DNA of 64,000 nt from Lysobacteraceae bacterium CU05-9 (GTDB lineage: Bacteria; Pseudomonadota; Gammaproteobacteria; Xanthomonadales; Xanthomonadaceae): positions 63,595 to 127,594 of the forward strand of contig SWJS01000003.1 of the NCBI GenBank assembly GCA_007556525.1, written 5' to 3'. This document shows, in pieces, positions 1-8,375 of the stretch. Within the stretch, counting starts at the first letter, position 1. Every line of letters starts with the position of its first letter. Under the pieces are notes generated by a model. The model saw only the letters and a list, made by a program, of their open reading frames with translations. It did not search any database and was not told the origin of the DNA. The position numbers and the translations under genes were made by a program.

Positions 1-1197
1 AGGCTGCGCTTTCCGGAGTTTCAGTGCGAGTCCGGCTGGGACTCTGAATTAGGAAATATGGTGTTTGATCAAATTTCTAATAAAGATCACAACTCCGATC
101 TCCCTGTTCTTGCCATAACACAAGACCAAGGAGCGATCCCGCGGGAAATGATTGACTACCATGTTTCCGTCACTGACAAAAGCCTAGAAAGTTACAAGGT
201 GGTTGAAGTCGGTGACTTCATCATTAGCCTGCGTTCTTTTCAGGGAGGCATTGAGTTTTCTAGATATAAGGGGATTTGCAGTCCTGCTTATGTAATTCTA
301 CGACTGAGAGATGGATACTCTGCTGATTACTTTAGGCATTACCTGAAGACCGAGCGATTCATAGCCCAGATGACTAAAAACCTTGAGGGGCTTCGCGATG
401 GAAAGATGGTCAGTTTCAAGCAGTTTTCAGAGCTTGAACTACCAGTCCCTTCACACGCTGAACAACAAAAAATTGCCGACTTCCTCGACACCCTCAACGA
501 TCGAATCCGACTGGAAGCGGAAAAGCTCGATAACATGAAGAACGATCAGAGAGGCGTTATACAGCAGCTTTTCTCCGCCAACGGCGAAACCATGCCCAAG
601 CTGCGCTTTCCGGAGTTTCAGTGCGAGTCCGGCTGGGACTCTGAATTAGGAAATATGGTGTTTGATCAAATTTCTAATAAAGATCACAACTCCGATCTCC
701 CTGTTCTTGCCATAACACAAGACCAAGGAGCGATCCCGCGGGAAATGATTGACTACCATGTTTCCGTCACTGACAAAAGCCTAGAAAGTTACAAGGTGGT
801 TGAAGTCGGTGACTTCATCATTAGCCTGCGTTCTTTTCAGGGAGGCATTGAGTTTTCTAGATATAAGGGGATTTGCAGTCCTGCTTATGTAATTCTACGA
901 CTGAGAGATGGATACTCTGCTGATTACTTTAGGCATTACCTGAAGACCGAGCGATTCATAGCCCAGATGACTAAAAACCTTGAGGGGCTTCGCGATGGAA
1001 AGATGGTCAGTTTCAAGCAGTTTTCAGAGCTTGAACTACCAGTCCCTTCACGCGCTGAACAACAAAAAATTGCCGACTTCCTCGACACCCTCAATGCGAT
1101 CATAGATGCCCAGTCGCAAAAGATTGAATCACTCAAGACGTACAAAAATGGCTTAATGCAACAGATGTTCCCGAGGTTGAATGAGGTGGAAAAATGA
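1..1197 (+). CDS. hsdS: Type I restriction-modification specificity subunit HsdS (5' end outside window)
   Basis: DNA-recognition subunit of a type I restriction-modification complex. The frame is open from base 1, and the residues before the first ATG (58) read LRFPEF, the usual opening of an HsdS target-recognition domain, so the true start lies a few codons upstream and the ATG at 58 is internal. The product is two halves of about 199 residues, each a target-recognition domain followed by a helical spacer that begins AEQQKIADFLDTLN. The halves are almost identical (see the repeat entry), whereas normal HsdS proteins carry two different domains for two half-sites. The stop overlaps the next start as ATGA, so the operon is translationally coupled. 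Family assignment is firm; the symmetric structure is what is unusual. Confidence 0.93.
   Translation, partial: RLRFPEFQCESGWDSELGNMVFDQISNKDHNSDLPVLAITQDQGAIPREMIDYHVSVTDKSLESYKVVEVGDFIISLRSFQGGIEFSRYKGICSPAYVILRLRDGYSADYFRHYLKTERFIAQMTKNLEGLRDGKMVSFKQFSELELPVPSHAEQQKIADFLDTLNDRIRLEAEKLDNMKNDQRGVIQQLFSANGETMPKLRFPEFQCESGWDSELGNMVFDQISNKDHNSDLPVLAITQDQGAIPREMIDYHVSVTDKSLESYKVVEVGDFIISLRSFQGGIEFSRYKGICSPAYVILRLRDGYSADYFRHYLKTERFIAQMTKNLEGLRDGKMVSFKQFSELELPVPSRAEQQKIADFLDTLNAIIDAQSQKIESLKTYKNGLMQQMFPRLNEVEK
4..1094 (+). repeat. Tandem 597-bp duplication inside hsdS
   Basis: Bases 4-497 and 601-1094 are the same sequence offset by exactly 597 bases (199 codons). By eye I find one mismatch, at 455 versus 1052, changing His to Arg. 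The copies diverge right after the shared DFLDTLN coding segment. Frame is kept, so both recognition domains are intact. The near-identity points to a recent duplication or gene conversion, or less likely an assembly artefact. Confidence 0.95.
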
Positions 1198-2324
1198 GTA
1201 TCCAGCCAAAGCTTATTCATTTTGCCTCCTTCGACCGACTGGTTACGCGCCTCAGGGATGACTTCTATAGTGGCGGGCAGGATTTCATCTTGCTCTATGC
1301 ATACAACGGCACTGGCAAGACCAGACTTTCGATGGAGTTCAAATCTGCCGGCAAAACAAAGAACAGCGGGTCACCAGATACACTCTATTTTAATGCTTAC
1401 ACCGAAGATCTCTTTATCTGGGACAACGATCTACAAGGTGACAGCAAGCGCATCCTTCGTATGAACTCAGATTCCCGTTTTTTTTCGGGACTAAAGGATC
1501 TAGCACTTGATGAAAGTATCCAGTCCTATCTAAGCCGTTACACGGACTTCGATTTCGATATCGATTACACCGATTGGACAGTCTCGTTCCGAAAAGCCGA
1601 CGCTGAACACATCAAAGTGTCTCGTGGTGAAGAGAATATCTTCGTTTGGTGCCTATTCATGGCGATCTGCGAGCGGGTAATCGATTCGCATCCGTCCTAT
1701 GACTGGGTTGAGTACGTCTACATTGATGACCCAATCTCGTCGTTGGATGACAACAACGCCATTGCGGTTGCCAGTGATCTGGCCAAATTACTGGGGAAAG
1801 CCAAAAATCGAATCAAGGTAGTTGTCTCGTCGCATCATGCCTTGTTTTTCAACGTCGTTTGCAACGAGCTGAAAACATCGAAGACGAAGCGATATTTTCT
1901 GCATCGGCCGAAAGATAGCGGAGATTTCACGCTTCGCGCAACAGACGACACACCATTCTTCCATCACGTAGCAATGCTGAGTGAAATTCGCAAGGCCGCT
2001 GATTCGGGCAATCTCTACACATACCACTTCAATATGCTGCGCAGTATCCTTGAGAAAACGGCAACGTTCTTTGGGAAAAAGGATTTTTCGGCGTGCCTTG
2101 AAGGCGTGGAGGATGAAGCGTTATTTGCCCGTGCAATGAATCTACTGAGCCATGGCAGGTATGCGCTGTATGAGCCAACTGAGATGGGGGAAGACAACAA
2201 GCGGCTCTTCAGAGACATTCTTTCTGCGTTTCTTTCAAAGCATCAGTTTGATTTGCCCGTTCTGATAAATGAATCAATCGCAACTGCTCAGCCAGTTGCT
2301 ACAACTTCAGAGACAATACCATGA
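1194..2324 (+). CDS. prrC: PrrC-type tRNA anticodon nuclease
   Basis: Predicted anticodon nuclease that cleaves a tRNA (tRNA-Lys in the E. coli prototype) when the partner restriction enzyme is inhibited by a phage. The 376 residues are close to the 396 of E. coli PrrC. The N-terminal NTPase part has Walker A (AYNGTGKT, about 36-43), the PrrC-type segment NAYTEDLFIWDNDL (67-80), an ABC-like signature VSRGEEN (about 142-148) and Walker B YIDDPISSLDD (about 176-186). The C-terminal part keeps the nuclease triad as Arg283 and Glu287 in LRSILEKTA and His320 in LLSHG, with the spacing of E. coli Arg320/Glu324/His356. It overlaps hsdS and hsdM by ATGA on both sides. In E. coli prrC follows hsdS and precedes hsdR; here it sits between hsdS and hsdM. 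Recognition is by remembered motif comparison, not a database search. Confidence 0.88.
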   Translation: MSIQPKLIHFASFDRLVTRLRDDFYSGGQDFILLYAYNGTGKTRLSMEFKSAGKTKNSGSPDTLYFNAYTEDLFIWDNDLQGDSKRILRMNSDSRFFSGLKDLALDESIQSYLSRYTDFDFDIDYTDWTVSFRKADAEHIKVSRGEENIFVWCLFMAICERVIDSHPSYDWVEYVYIDDPISSLDDNNAIAVASDLAKLLGKAKNRIKVVVSSHHALFFNVVCNELKTSKTKRYFLHRPKDSGDFTLRATDDTPFFHHVAMLSEIRKAADSGNLYTYHFNMLRSILEKTATFFGKKDFSACLEGVEDEALFARAMNLLSHGRYALYEPTEMGEDNKRLFRDILSAFLSKHQFDLPVLINESIATAQPVATTSETIP

Positions 2325-3928
2325 CCGAAGCAGATCAAAAACAATTGGGTACCACCCTCTGGGGCATTGCCGACACATTGCGTGGTTCGATGAATGCGGA
2401 CGACTTCCGCGACTACATGCTGTCCTTCCTGTTTCTGCGCTATTTGTCTGACAATTACGAGACAGCAGCGCAGAAGGAACTAGGCTCTGACTACCCGAAG
2501 CTAGAAGCGGGCGACCGCCGGGCGCCGCTCGCGCTGTGGTATGCAGAGAACCCCGAGGATGCAACCGAGTTCGAAAGGCAGATGCGCCGAAAGACGCACT
2601 ACGTGATACAGCCCGCGTACTTATGGAGCAGCATCGCTGAGATGGCACGCACGCAAAACCGCGAGCTGCTGCAGACCCTGCAAAAGGGTTTTGTTTACAT
2701 CGAGAACGAATCCTTCGCCAGCACCTTTGGCGGGTTGTTCTCTGAAATCAATCTAAACTCAGAAAAGCTGGGCAAAAACTACACCGCGCGTAATGCGGCG
2801 CTCTGCAACGTGATCAAGGCGATTGCAGATGGTTTGGAAAAATTCTCTACCGACAAAGATATGCTGGGCGATGCTTATGAATATCTCATCGGCCAGTTTG
2901 CGGCAGGAAGCGGCAAGAAGGCGGGTGAGTTTTACACCCCGCAGCAGATTTCCAGCATCCTCTCGGGCATTGTTACCCTGGACAGTCAGGAGCCAGCCAC
3001 CGGCCAAAGGAAGCATCTGGAAAGCGTGTACGACTTCGCCTGCGGCTCAGGCTCCTTGTTGCTCAATGTGCGCCATCGGATGGGCGCAGACGGCATCGGC
3101 AAGATTGTCGGGCAGGAGAAAAACGTCACCACATACAACCTAGCGCGCATGAATATGCTGCTGCATGGGGTGAAGGATTCCGAGTTTGAGATTTATCACG
3201 GAGATACACTCACCAACGAATGGGATGCGCTGCGTGAAATGAACCCGGCCAAGATGCCGAAGTTTGATGCTGTGGTGGCCAACCCGCCGTTCAGCTATCG
3301 CTGGGAGCCGACCGAGGCGCTAGCGGACGATATGCGCTTCAAGAATTACGGATTGGCACCCAAATCGGCCGCCGATTTCGCCTTCCTGCTGCACGGCTTC
3401 CACTACCTGAAACAAGACGGTGTTATGGCTATCATCCTGCCTCATGGCGTGCTGTTCCGCGGTGGTGCGGAAGAGCGAATCCGTACCAAGCTGCTGAAGG
3501 ACGGTCATATCGACACAGTGATCGGCCTTCCTGCCAACTTGTTCTTCTCCACCGGTATCCCAGTCTGCATTCTGGTGCTGAAGAAGTGCAAGAAGCCCGA
3601 CGACGTGTTGTTCATCAATGCCGCCCAAAACTTCGAGAAAGGCAAGCGGCAGAATAGGCTGCTGCCGGAACACATCGACAAGATCCTCGACACCTACCAA
3701 CACCGCCGGGAAGAAGAGCGCTATTCGATGCGTGTATCGATGGAGCGCATCGAGAAAGAAGGCTACAACCTGAACATCTCGCGCTACGTGAATACAGCAG
3801 AGGTTGAAGAAGAAGTTGACCTGCGGGCGGTGCATTCGGAACTGGTTTCGCTCGACCAAAAGATTGACGCAGCCACCAAGCGACATAACGAGTTCCTCAA
3901 GGAACTGGGTCTGCCGTTGCTGCCGTGA
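2321..3928 (+). CDS. hsdM: Type I restriction-modification methyltransferase subunit HsdM
   Basis: N6-adenine DNA methyltransferase subunit that works with HsdS to protect host DNA and, with HsdR, forms the restriction complex. It is 535 residues, full length. The N-terminal HsdM helical domain covers about 1-150. The Rossmann-type methyltransferase domain has GEFYTP (about 202-207), the S-adenosylmethionine motif FACGSG (about 239-244) and the catalytic NPPF (about 321-324). The start is the ATG of the ATGA overlap with prrC, so S, C and M are likely made from one message. HsdR is absent from the window and probably lies upstream. Confidence 0.97.
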   Translation: MTEADQKQLGTTLWGIADTLRGSMNADDFRDYMLSFLFLRYLSDNYETAAQKELGSDYPKLEAGDRRAPLALWYAENPEDATEFERQMRRKTHYVIQPAYLWSSIAEMARTQNRELLQTLQKGFVYIENESFASTFGGLFSEINLNSEKLGKNYTARNAALCNVIKAIADGLEKFSTDKDMLGDAYEYLIGQFAAGSGKKAGEFYTPQQISSILSGIVTLDSQEPATGQRKHLESVYDFACGSGSLLLNVRHRMGADGIGKIVGQEKNVTTYNLARMNMLLHGVKDSEFEIYHGDTLTNEWDALREMNPAKMPKFDAVVANPPFSYRWEPTEALADDMRFKNYGLAPKSAADFAFLLHGFHYLKQDGVMAIILPHGVLFRGGAEERIRTKLLKDGHIDTVIGLPANLFFSTGIPVCILVLKKCKKPDDVLFINAAQNFEKGKRQNRLLPEHIDKILDTYQHRREEERYSMRVSMERIEKEGYNLNISRYVNTAEVEEEVDLRAVHSELVSLDQKIDAATKRHNEFLKELGLPLLP

Positions 3929-3938
3929 TGGAGGTCCT

Positions 3939-5168
3939 GTGAACGCCAGGAATTACTTCTCCACCGTCGCGAGCAAGATGGGGCAGATAGAAGCCGATCG
4001 CGCTTCTTGGCGGGAAGCGCTTGCTCCGACTGATTTTTTCGCCAGACAAGTTCGAGACTTGTCGCAAATGAGTCTCGCGTCCGAGCAGATTTCCAAAGCA
4101 ATGAAGGCGTTGCATTCGCCTGCAATAACAATTGCGCAGCAGTACCAAGACCAGCTATCTGCAAATTCTTCAGCCATGAAAGCGGTCATGGCTTGGCAGG
4201 ATGCCGAACGCATTCAGAGCGATCAAATGCGCCGGATGATCGATCATATGGATGCTATACGCAAGAGTATTCTTGCGAGCAACGCAACTCAAAAGTTCGT
4301 CAGAGAGTTTACAGCAGCCAGTTCAATTGAAGATCACATGATGAAGCTGGCAAATCAGTACTCTGGCATCAGTACATATGCGGAAACACTTGCACTCAAA
4401 GCCCATCAGTCGCGGGAGCAGTCCCGGCGGCTTCTCGATATCGTGAAGCGTTCTAACAGCATCCAGACCTACCTCAACGAGTTTGAGACCGTCAACAAGC
4501 AGTGGAAGGTTCCCAATGAGGTGTTGGGCCTCGTCGGCTCCTTCAAGGAAATTCAAGAGCAGCTAGGTAGAGTCGCTTTGCCGACCATCGACTGGGGATC
4601 TGCTGGAGCATTGGCACATCTGCTGGGGCAAGAAGGCATCGAAGAGCAGCTGACTCTCGTCGGCATTATGCCCGATGGCACAATGCATATGCCCTGTGAG
4701 ATGCAGGAACGAGGCATCTTCAGTCGCCAACGGCCCGACCCCTTATCTCTTGTAAGTCTTTTGCTGACAATCTTGATTTTCATTTATCAAGAGGTATCGA
4801 ACCTGCAAGAATTGGCCAGGGCTGAAGCATTTCAGGCGCAGACGACAGCAAGGTTGCAGGTTCAGTCCCAGCAGATTCTAAACCTCACAGTTCTTATTGA
4901 ACAGGCGCTCACGCAAGCCGCTCATCGACCCGAGGAACGTTTTGTTGTACGTGAGCGAACCGCAACTGTGAGGACAGAGCCTGAACACGGAGCTTCTGTT
5001 GAAGCGAAGCTGCTGCCCAACGAAGTTATGCGTTCAGTTGATCGCAAGGGGCGCTGGGTTGAGGTCGAGTACTATCACTGGTTGCACGAGCAGTACCGCA
5101 CCGGATGGGTCTTGAAGCATTACTTGGAACGTGTTCCCTCAAGTTATTCGACAAACGACGAGGAATAG
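3939..5168 (+). CDS. Membrane-anchored protein with C-terminal SH3 domain
   Basis: Function unknown. I start it at the GTG at 3939, preceded by GGAGG at 3930-3934, because the longer frame runs into the hsdM end; this gives 409 residues. The first about 270 residues are charged and helical with many Gln and Ser, coiled-coil-like. One hydrophobic segment follows (LSLVSLLLTILIFIY), then a helical linker and a C-terminal bacterial SH3-like domain (VRTEPEHGASVEAKLLP, then GRWVEVEY and GWVLKHYL). Ten bases downstream of hsdM, it is probably in the same operon and a candidate accessory factor of the defence locus. It is not HsdR; no helicase or nuclease motif is visible. Confidence 0.75.
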   Translation: MNARNYFSTVASKMGQIEADRASWREALAPTDFFARQVRDLSQMSLASEQISKAMKALHSPAITIAQQYQDQLSANSSAMKAVMAWQDAERIQSDQMRRMIDHMDAIRKSILASNATQKFVREFTAASSIEDHMMKLANQYSGISTYAETLALKAHQSREQSRRLLDIVKRSNSIQTYLNEFETVNKQWKVPNEVLGLVGSFKEIQEQLGRVALPTIDWGSAGALAHLLGQEGIEEQLTLVGIMPDGTMHMPCEMQERGIFSRQRPDPLSLVSLLLTILIFIYQEVSNLQELARAEAFQAQTTARLQVQSQQILNLTVLIEQALTQAAHRPEERFVVRERTATVRTEPEHGASVEAKLLPNEVMRSVDRKGRWVEVEYYHWLHEQYRTGWVLKHYLERVPSSYSTNDEE

Positions 5169-5448
5169 GACACGTTTGTAGGGGGGTGCTTTTGCCTAAG
5201 GCAGCGGCGCCACTGTCATCGACTCTTACCAGTTACTCTGGGAATGCGTACATTTCGCTGCATCGTCCTCAATTGCTCGGTGTCCTCGTGGCTGGTTGGG
5301 TAATTGTCGGAAGAAGTTTCGGCGCCGGCACGTTACGGCCTGCTTCGCGGGGGAAAACAATGATCTATTCGAATGTAACTCGCTTCTCCATTTTGAATAT
5401 CTATTCTCTTTTGGTTGTGTAATGCCTGTACATGCCTAACGATAGGTC

Positions 5449-6183
5449 TTAATCGTCAAGCAGATCATTCAGCCAGTGCTGGTATGCAATGTTGTCTGCG
5501 ATTGTCTTTTCGTGCTCAGCAAGCATGGTAGCTCGGGATGCGTATATTTCACTCAGGACAGACTCTCTTTCTTCAGGATTGTCGATCAACCATGCAATCT
5601 CGACGCGCTGTGCCGCGGCTTCTTTCGTAGCTTCACATTGGGAGACCGCGTCAAAAATTGCCAACCCGACATCCTTATCGCAACGAAAGACCTCTCTAGA
5701 AAGTTGTTGGCGGCCGCCTTTCTGGTAATTTCTCCTTTCCATGAAGGGCGACAGTAGAGAATGAACCTTGAACTCTTCGGCGCCTGATTCTTCAGCGAAA
5801 TAATGCGAAATGAGCACCCAATCACTCGCACCGGCATAGGAATGTTTGCACAGATCATCAACGCGGTCGAAAGAGTCGGTCGCTTGTCCGACCTTGCAGA
5901 GTCCCTCAGTGTCGCTGTATGCAAAGTAGACATATCCAGGTGCACCATGCCGTTTCTGAAAAGCAATCTTGCTTGTATCACATTGAATGCAGTGACCTGC
6001 TCGCGTTTTCAGGCGGTGTCCATAAGTGCATGGATTGTGATAAACAAAATCACAGCCATGATCCTTTGCCACCCACCCGTAGTCAGCCTTCTTTACACCT
6101 CTGGCATCAAGTACCGATGAAGTTCTAATTCCTTGGGACTGGAGAAATACTAACTCCTCGGGAGAAAATTCAGATTCTTGCAT
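5449..6183 (-). CDS. T5orf172/GIY-YIG-like nuclease-domain protein
   Basis: A 244-residue protein. Residues 83-101 read GYVYFAYS then KVGQA, the signature pair of the T5orf172 (MUG113) branch of the GIY-YIG nuclease superfamily, followed by a helical part with FKVHSLL where the metal-binding Glu region is expected. Before it is a cysteine-rich patch (C52, H55, C65, C68) that may bind zinc. The C-terminus is helical and charged. GIY-YIG relatives cut DNA in phage, mobile-element and defence contexts; activity here is inferred from the fold only. It is encoded opposite to the hsd operon at the edge of the defence locus, with 280 bases between containing no gene I can support. Confidence 0.7.
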   Translation of the reverse strand: MQESEFSPEELVFLQSQGIRTSSVLDARGVKKADYGWVAKDHGCDFVYHNPCTYGHRLKTRAGHCIQCDTSKIAFQKRHGAPGYVYFAYSDTEGLCKVGQATDSFDRVDDLCKHSYAGASDWVLISHYFAEESGAEEFKVHSLLSPFMERRNYQKGGRQQLSREVFRCDKDVGLAIFDAVSQCEATKEAAAQRVEIAWLIDNPEERESVLSEIYASRATMLAEHEKTIADNIAYQHWLNDLLDD

Positions 6184-6401
6184 GCGGCTATCCTTGTACG
6201 CTAACTGCCCAAATTAGAAGTCTGGTCATGAGAGCGGATCTCTTGGTGACTAATTTTAGGTGAAACACCGTTACTGTCATGGAGTAGGAACATGAAGCAA
6301 TGATGCAAGTGACCTTACCCTTATTTAGTCATCCGACAACATGAAATGTCAGGATTGCATACAAGGTCGCACTTCAATCAAACGTATTCCCGCATTACGC
6401 A

Positions 6402-6462
6402 TTGCAAGCGAATGTGAATGCAATATAAATTAATTCACGTGGCGCTTTTTGCACGAATTAAT
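6402..6462 (+). promoter_or_regulatory. Candidate sigma-70 promoter with inverted repeat
   Basis: TTGCAA (6402-6407) and TATAAA (6424-6429) are separated by 16 bases. Just after the -10, ATTAATTC (6429-6436) and GAATTAAT (6455-6462) form a perfect 8-bp inverted repeat around the expected transcription start. It would drive the lipoprotein gene at 6488. The rest of the about 300-base gap to the preceding gene shows nothing else I can name. Confidence 0.45.
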
Positions 6463-6487
6463 CAAAATTCTTAATAGGGGACAAATG

Positions 6488-7168
6488 ATGAAATTTAAGT
6501 TGGCGATTTTTGTCGCTATCTCGGCATTGCTTTCGGCGTGCGCAACCGTTTATACAGCGCAGGATTTTTCTCAGCACCAATCGCAGCACAAGACAGTGGC
6601 GATTCTGCCATTTCGTGTCGACATCGAACTCAAAAAGCTTCCTGACGGTATGACTCAAGAGATGCTGACAAGCATGGAAATGGATGAAGCTTATCTTTTT
6701 CAAAAGCAACTCTACAATCAGCTGCTCGTTCAATATGGGAAGCAACGTTATACAGTTGATTTTCAAGACATCGACAAGACTAATGTGATGCTTGAGCGTG
6801 CGGGTGTGAAATATGACAACATCTCGAGCCACACGCGCGATGAAATCGCGAAGATCCTAGGGGTCGACGCAGTTATCTCTGGTCAAATCAAGCGTGAAAA
6901 GCCAATGAGCACCGGCGCTGCAGTCGCGTCGTTGCTGTTCTTAGGTTTTAGCAATACCAATACCGTCACTATCAATATGGCCATTCATGACGGCAAGTCT
7001 GCGAATTTGATCTGGAGCTTTGATCACATTGTTGCGGGTGGACTTGGTAGCTCGCCTGAAGGAATTGCGAAATCGCTGATGTCCAGCATTTCCAAGAAGT
7101 TCCCTTACAACAGAAAGAATCAGCAAGCAATTCTTACGAACTACAAGCTGGCTGAGACTTACGTGTAA
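6488..7168 (+). CDS. CsgG/GNA1162-like lipoprotein of unknown function
   Basis: Begins at an ATG seven bases after AGGGG (6476-6480); ATG 6485 is an in-frame alternative. The N-terminus KLAIFVAISALLSACATV is a lipoprotein signal with lipobox LSAC, so the mature protein is lipid-anchored to the envelope. The next segment KTVAILPF is the opening strand typical of CsgG-like and GNA1162-type periplasmic lipoproteins, and the middle has KILGVDAVISGQI, also typical of that fold. A hydrophobic stretch (AAVASLLFLGFS) lies near residue 150. It is monocistronic, followed by a strong terminator. The exact role is unknown. Confidence 0.75.
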   Translation: MKFKLAIFVAISALLSACATVYTAQDFSQHQSQHKTVAILPFRVDIELKKLPDGMTQEMLTSMEMDEAYLFQKQLYNQLLVQYGKQRYTVDFQDIDKTNVMLERAGVKYDNISSHTRDEIAKILGVDAVISGQIKREKPMSTGAAVASLLFLGFSNTNTVTINMAIHDGKSANLIWSFDHIVAGGLGSSPEGIAKSLMSSISKKFPYNRKNQQAILTNYKLAETYV

Positions 7169-7237
7169 CTTTGTTTAACGTCTGGCGCTTACATACGGTT
7201 ATCGTTGAGCGCGCTCAGACGTGAGTCTTGAATTAAG

Positions 7238-7262
7238 AACCCCGAGCGATCGGGGTTTTTTC
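7238..7262 (+). terminator. Rho-independent terminator
   Basis: AACCCCG (7238-7244) pairs with CGGGGTT (7251-7257) around the loop AGCGAT, followed by a T-run. It ends the lipoprotein gene at 6488-7168. Confidence 0.9.
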
Positions 7263-7347
7263 ATTGATTGATCAAAACGTGTTCAGGTCGACAGGCGTCG
7301 CGTGAGATAGCACCAAGAACAATGCTTTATGCGGACAGGTACTGACG

Positions 7348-7605
7348 TTACGGCGTGAGGTTCGGGGTTGAGGGGGGCTTGGATTTCGGTTTGATGTTGG
7401 AGAGGGTGGTGCGGACGCGACGGCGGATGGCGCCGCCGAACAGCCAGGTAACGACGCCGGCGATGGCTGCGAAAATTTTCCAGAGGTCGATCCATTTTTC
7501 CTCGAAGTCCATCACGAGGCCCTTGAGTTTGCCGACTTCGATGGTCATGTCTTTTTCGAAAGTTTTGACGGGGTAGGAGGTTTCCTCGCCGTCGACGTTG
7601 ACCAT
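7348..7605 (-). CDS. Small single-span membrane protein, possibly 5'-truncated
   Basis: 85 residues from the first ATG: an acidic N-terminal part with a short helical segment, one membrane segment (FAAIAGVVTWLFGG, about 46-59) and a basic tail ending in a proline-rich stretch. The frame stays open and coding-like upstream of this ATG (DALRRGTAKLFLNLYA precedes it) until a stop near 7690, with no obvious start codon. The coding-like part ends where the 58-bp repeat begins. It may therefore be the 3' remnant of a longer gene cut by that repeat, or the ATG may be the true start. Function unknown. Confidence 0.45.
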   Translation of the reverse strand: MVNVDGEETSYPVKTFEKDMTIEVGKLKGLVMDFEEKWIDLWKIFAAIAGVVTWLFGGAIRRRVRTTLSNIKPKSKPPSTPNLTP

Positions 7606-7676
7606 GGCGTAGAGGTTGAGGAAGAGTTTGGCGGTGCCGCGGCGTAGCGCATCGCGAATTGGCGCGGGGTGGTGTG

Positions 7677-7734
7677 TCGCATCATGCGGGTGTCACAAAT
7701 GTAGCTAAATTCCCCGAAATGGTTGCAAAATGGT
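7677..7734 (+). repeat. 58-bp direct repeat, copy 1
   Basis: Matches 8801-8858. Both copies contain TCGCAT, then CGGGTGTCACAAATGTAGC, then CCCCGAAATGGTTGC; across the last 48 bases I count three differences. The copies lie 1,124 bases apart, each in non-coding sequence. Origin unknown. Confidence 0.85.
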
Positions 7735-7760
7735 GGTGGGTTACCGAGGAGGCTGGCGTG

Positions 7761-8375
7761 GTGGGGAGATTGAAATTTGCGGCGGTGGTTTTGGCGGTGA
7801 TTGTGGGTTTGGTCGGGTGCCAAAAGCAGTCCGCGGGTGATGTGGACGCGGCGAAGGCGGCGGATGCGACGCATTTTGCGAATGCGGAAATCGAGAGGAT
7901 TAGGGCGGAGGCGAAGCGGCGGTACCCGCATTTGAGTGAGGACGAGGCGATCAAGATCGTCGCGGACGAGGCGGGGGAGCGCAGGCTGTCGGAGGGGAGC
8001 GAGGCGGAGCGGAAAGTCACGGCAGCGAGTGCCTTCATGGCGGTCTACGTGAAGCACACAGAGGCGTACGTGTCGGTGTGCCGGGATTTCGGGGTGGATG
8101 TGTCGGGTTTTGGGTCGGCGGTTTCGCGGCGGTTTGCCGGTGAGAGGGCGAGGGCGATGTCGATTTTGGGCGATGCGGGCGCGAATGAAACGGTTTTGCG
8201 AACGTTGTGGGACAACATGATGCCGACGATCGTCAGCACGACGCAGCGGGAGCTGACGCAGATGGCTCCCGGTGGTCCTGAGGAGGCCTGCGAGGTTTTG
8301 CGGGATGAGCCGCAGGAAGTTGCGGAGTCGATTGAGTTGCATAAAACGTTGACGGAGGTTTTGCAGGCGCCATGA
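7761..8375 (+). CDS. Lipoprotein of unknown function
   Basis: I start at GTG 7761 (GTG 7758 is equally possible), eight bases after a perfect AGGAGG (7747-7752). The N-terminus LKFAAVVLAVIVGLVGCQK is a lipoprotein signal with lipobox LVGC. The mature part is about 185 residues, mostly helical and charged, with many Ala, Glu and Arg, and a single further Cys pair region (SVCRDF, EEACEVL). No domain recognised. It overlaps the next gene by four bases (ATGA), so the two are a transcription unit. It lies between the two 58-bp repeats. Confidence 0.72.
   Translation: MGRLKFAAVVLAVIVGLVGCQKQSAGDVDAAKAADATHFANAEIERIRAEAKRRYPHLSEDEAIKIVADEAGERRLSEGSEAERKVTAASAFMAVYVKHTEAYVSVCRDFGVDVSGFGSAVSRRFAGERARAMSILGDAGANETVLRTLWDNMMPTIVSTTQRELTQMAPGGPEEACEVLRDEPQEVAESIELHKTLTEVLQAP

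Noticed and set aside
1194-2324. Plain AAA or ABC ATPase of a Septu-like or other defence system
   Set aside because: The NTPase motifs alone would allow it, but the C-terminal Arg-x3-Glu and His arrangement and the segment NAYTEDLFIWDNDL fit PrrC specifically.
5169-5448. A 105-residue plus-strand frame after the SH3 protein
   Set aside because: No ribosome site, no domain and composition unlike its neighbours; treated as non-coding.
7545-8342. A 265-residue minus-strand frame over the lipoprotein gene
   Set aside because: Arg, Pro and His dominate, while the plus-strand frame has a signal peptide, ribosome site and coupled neighbour.
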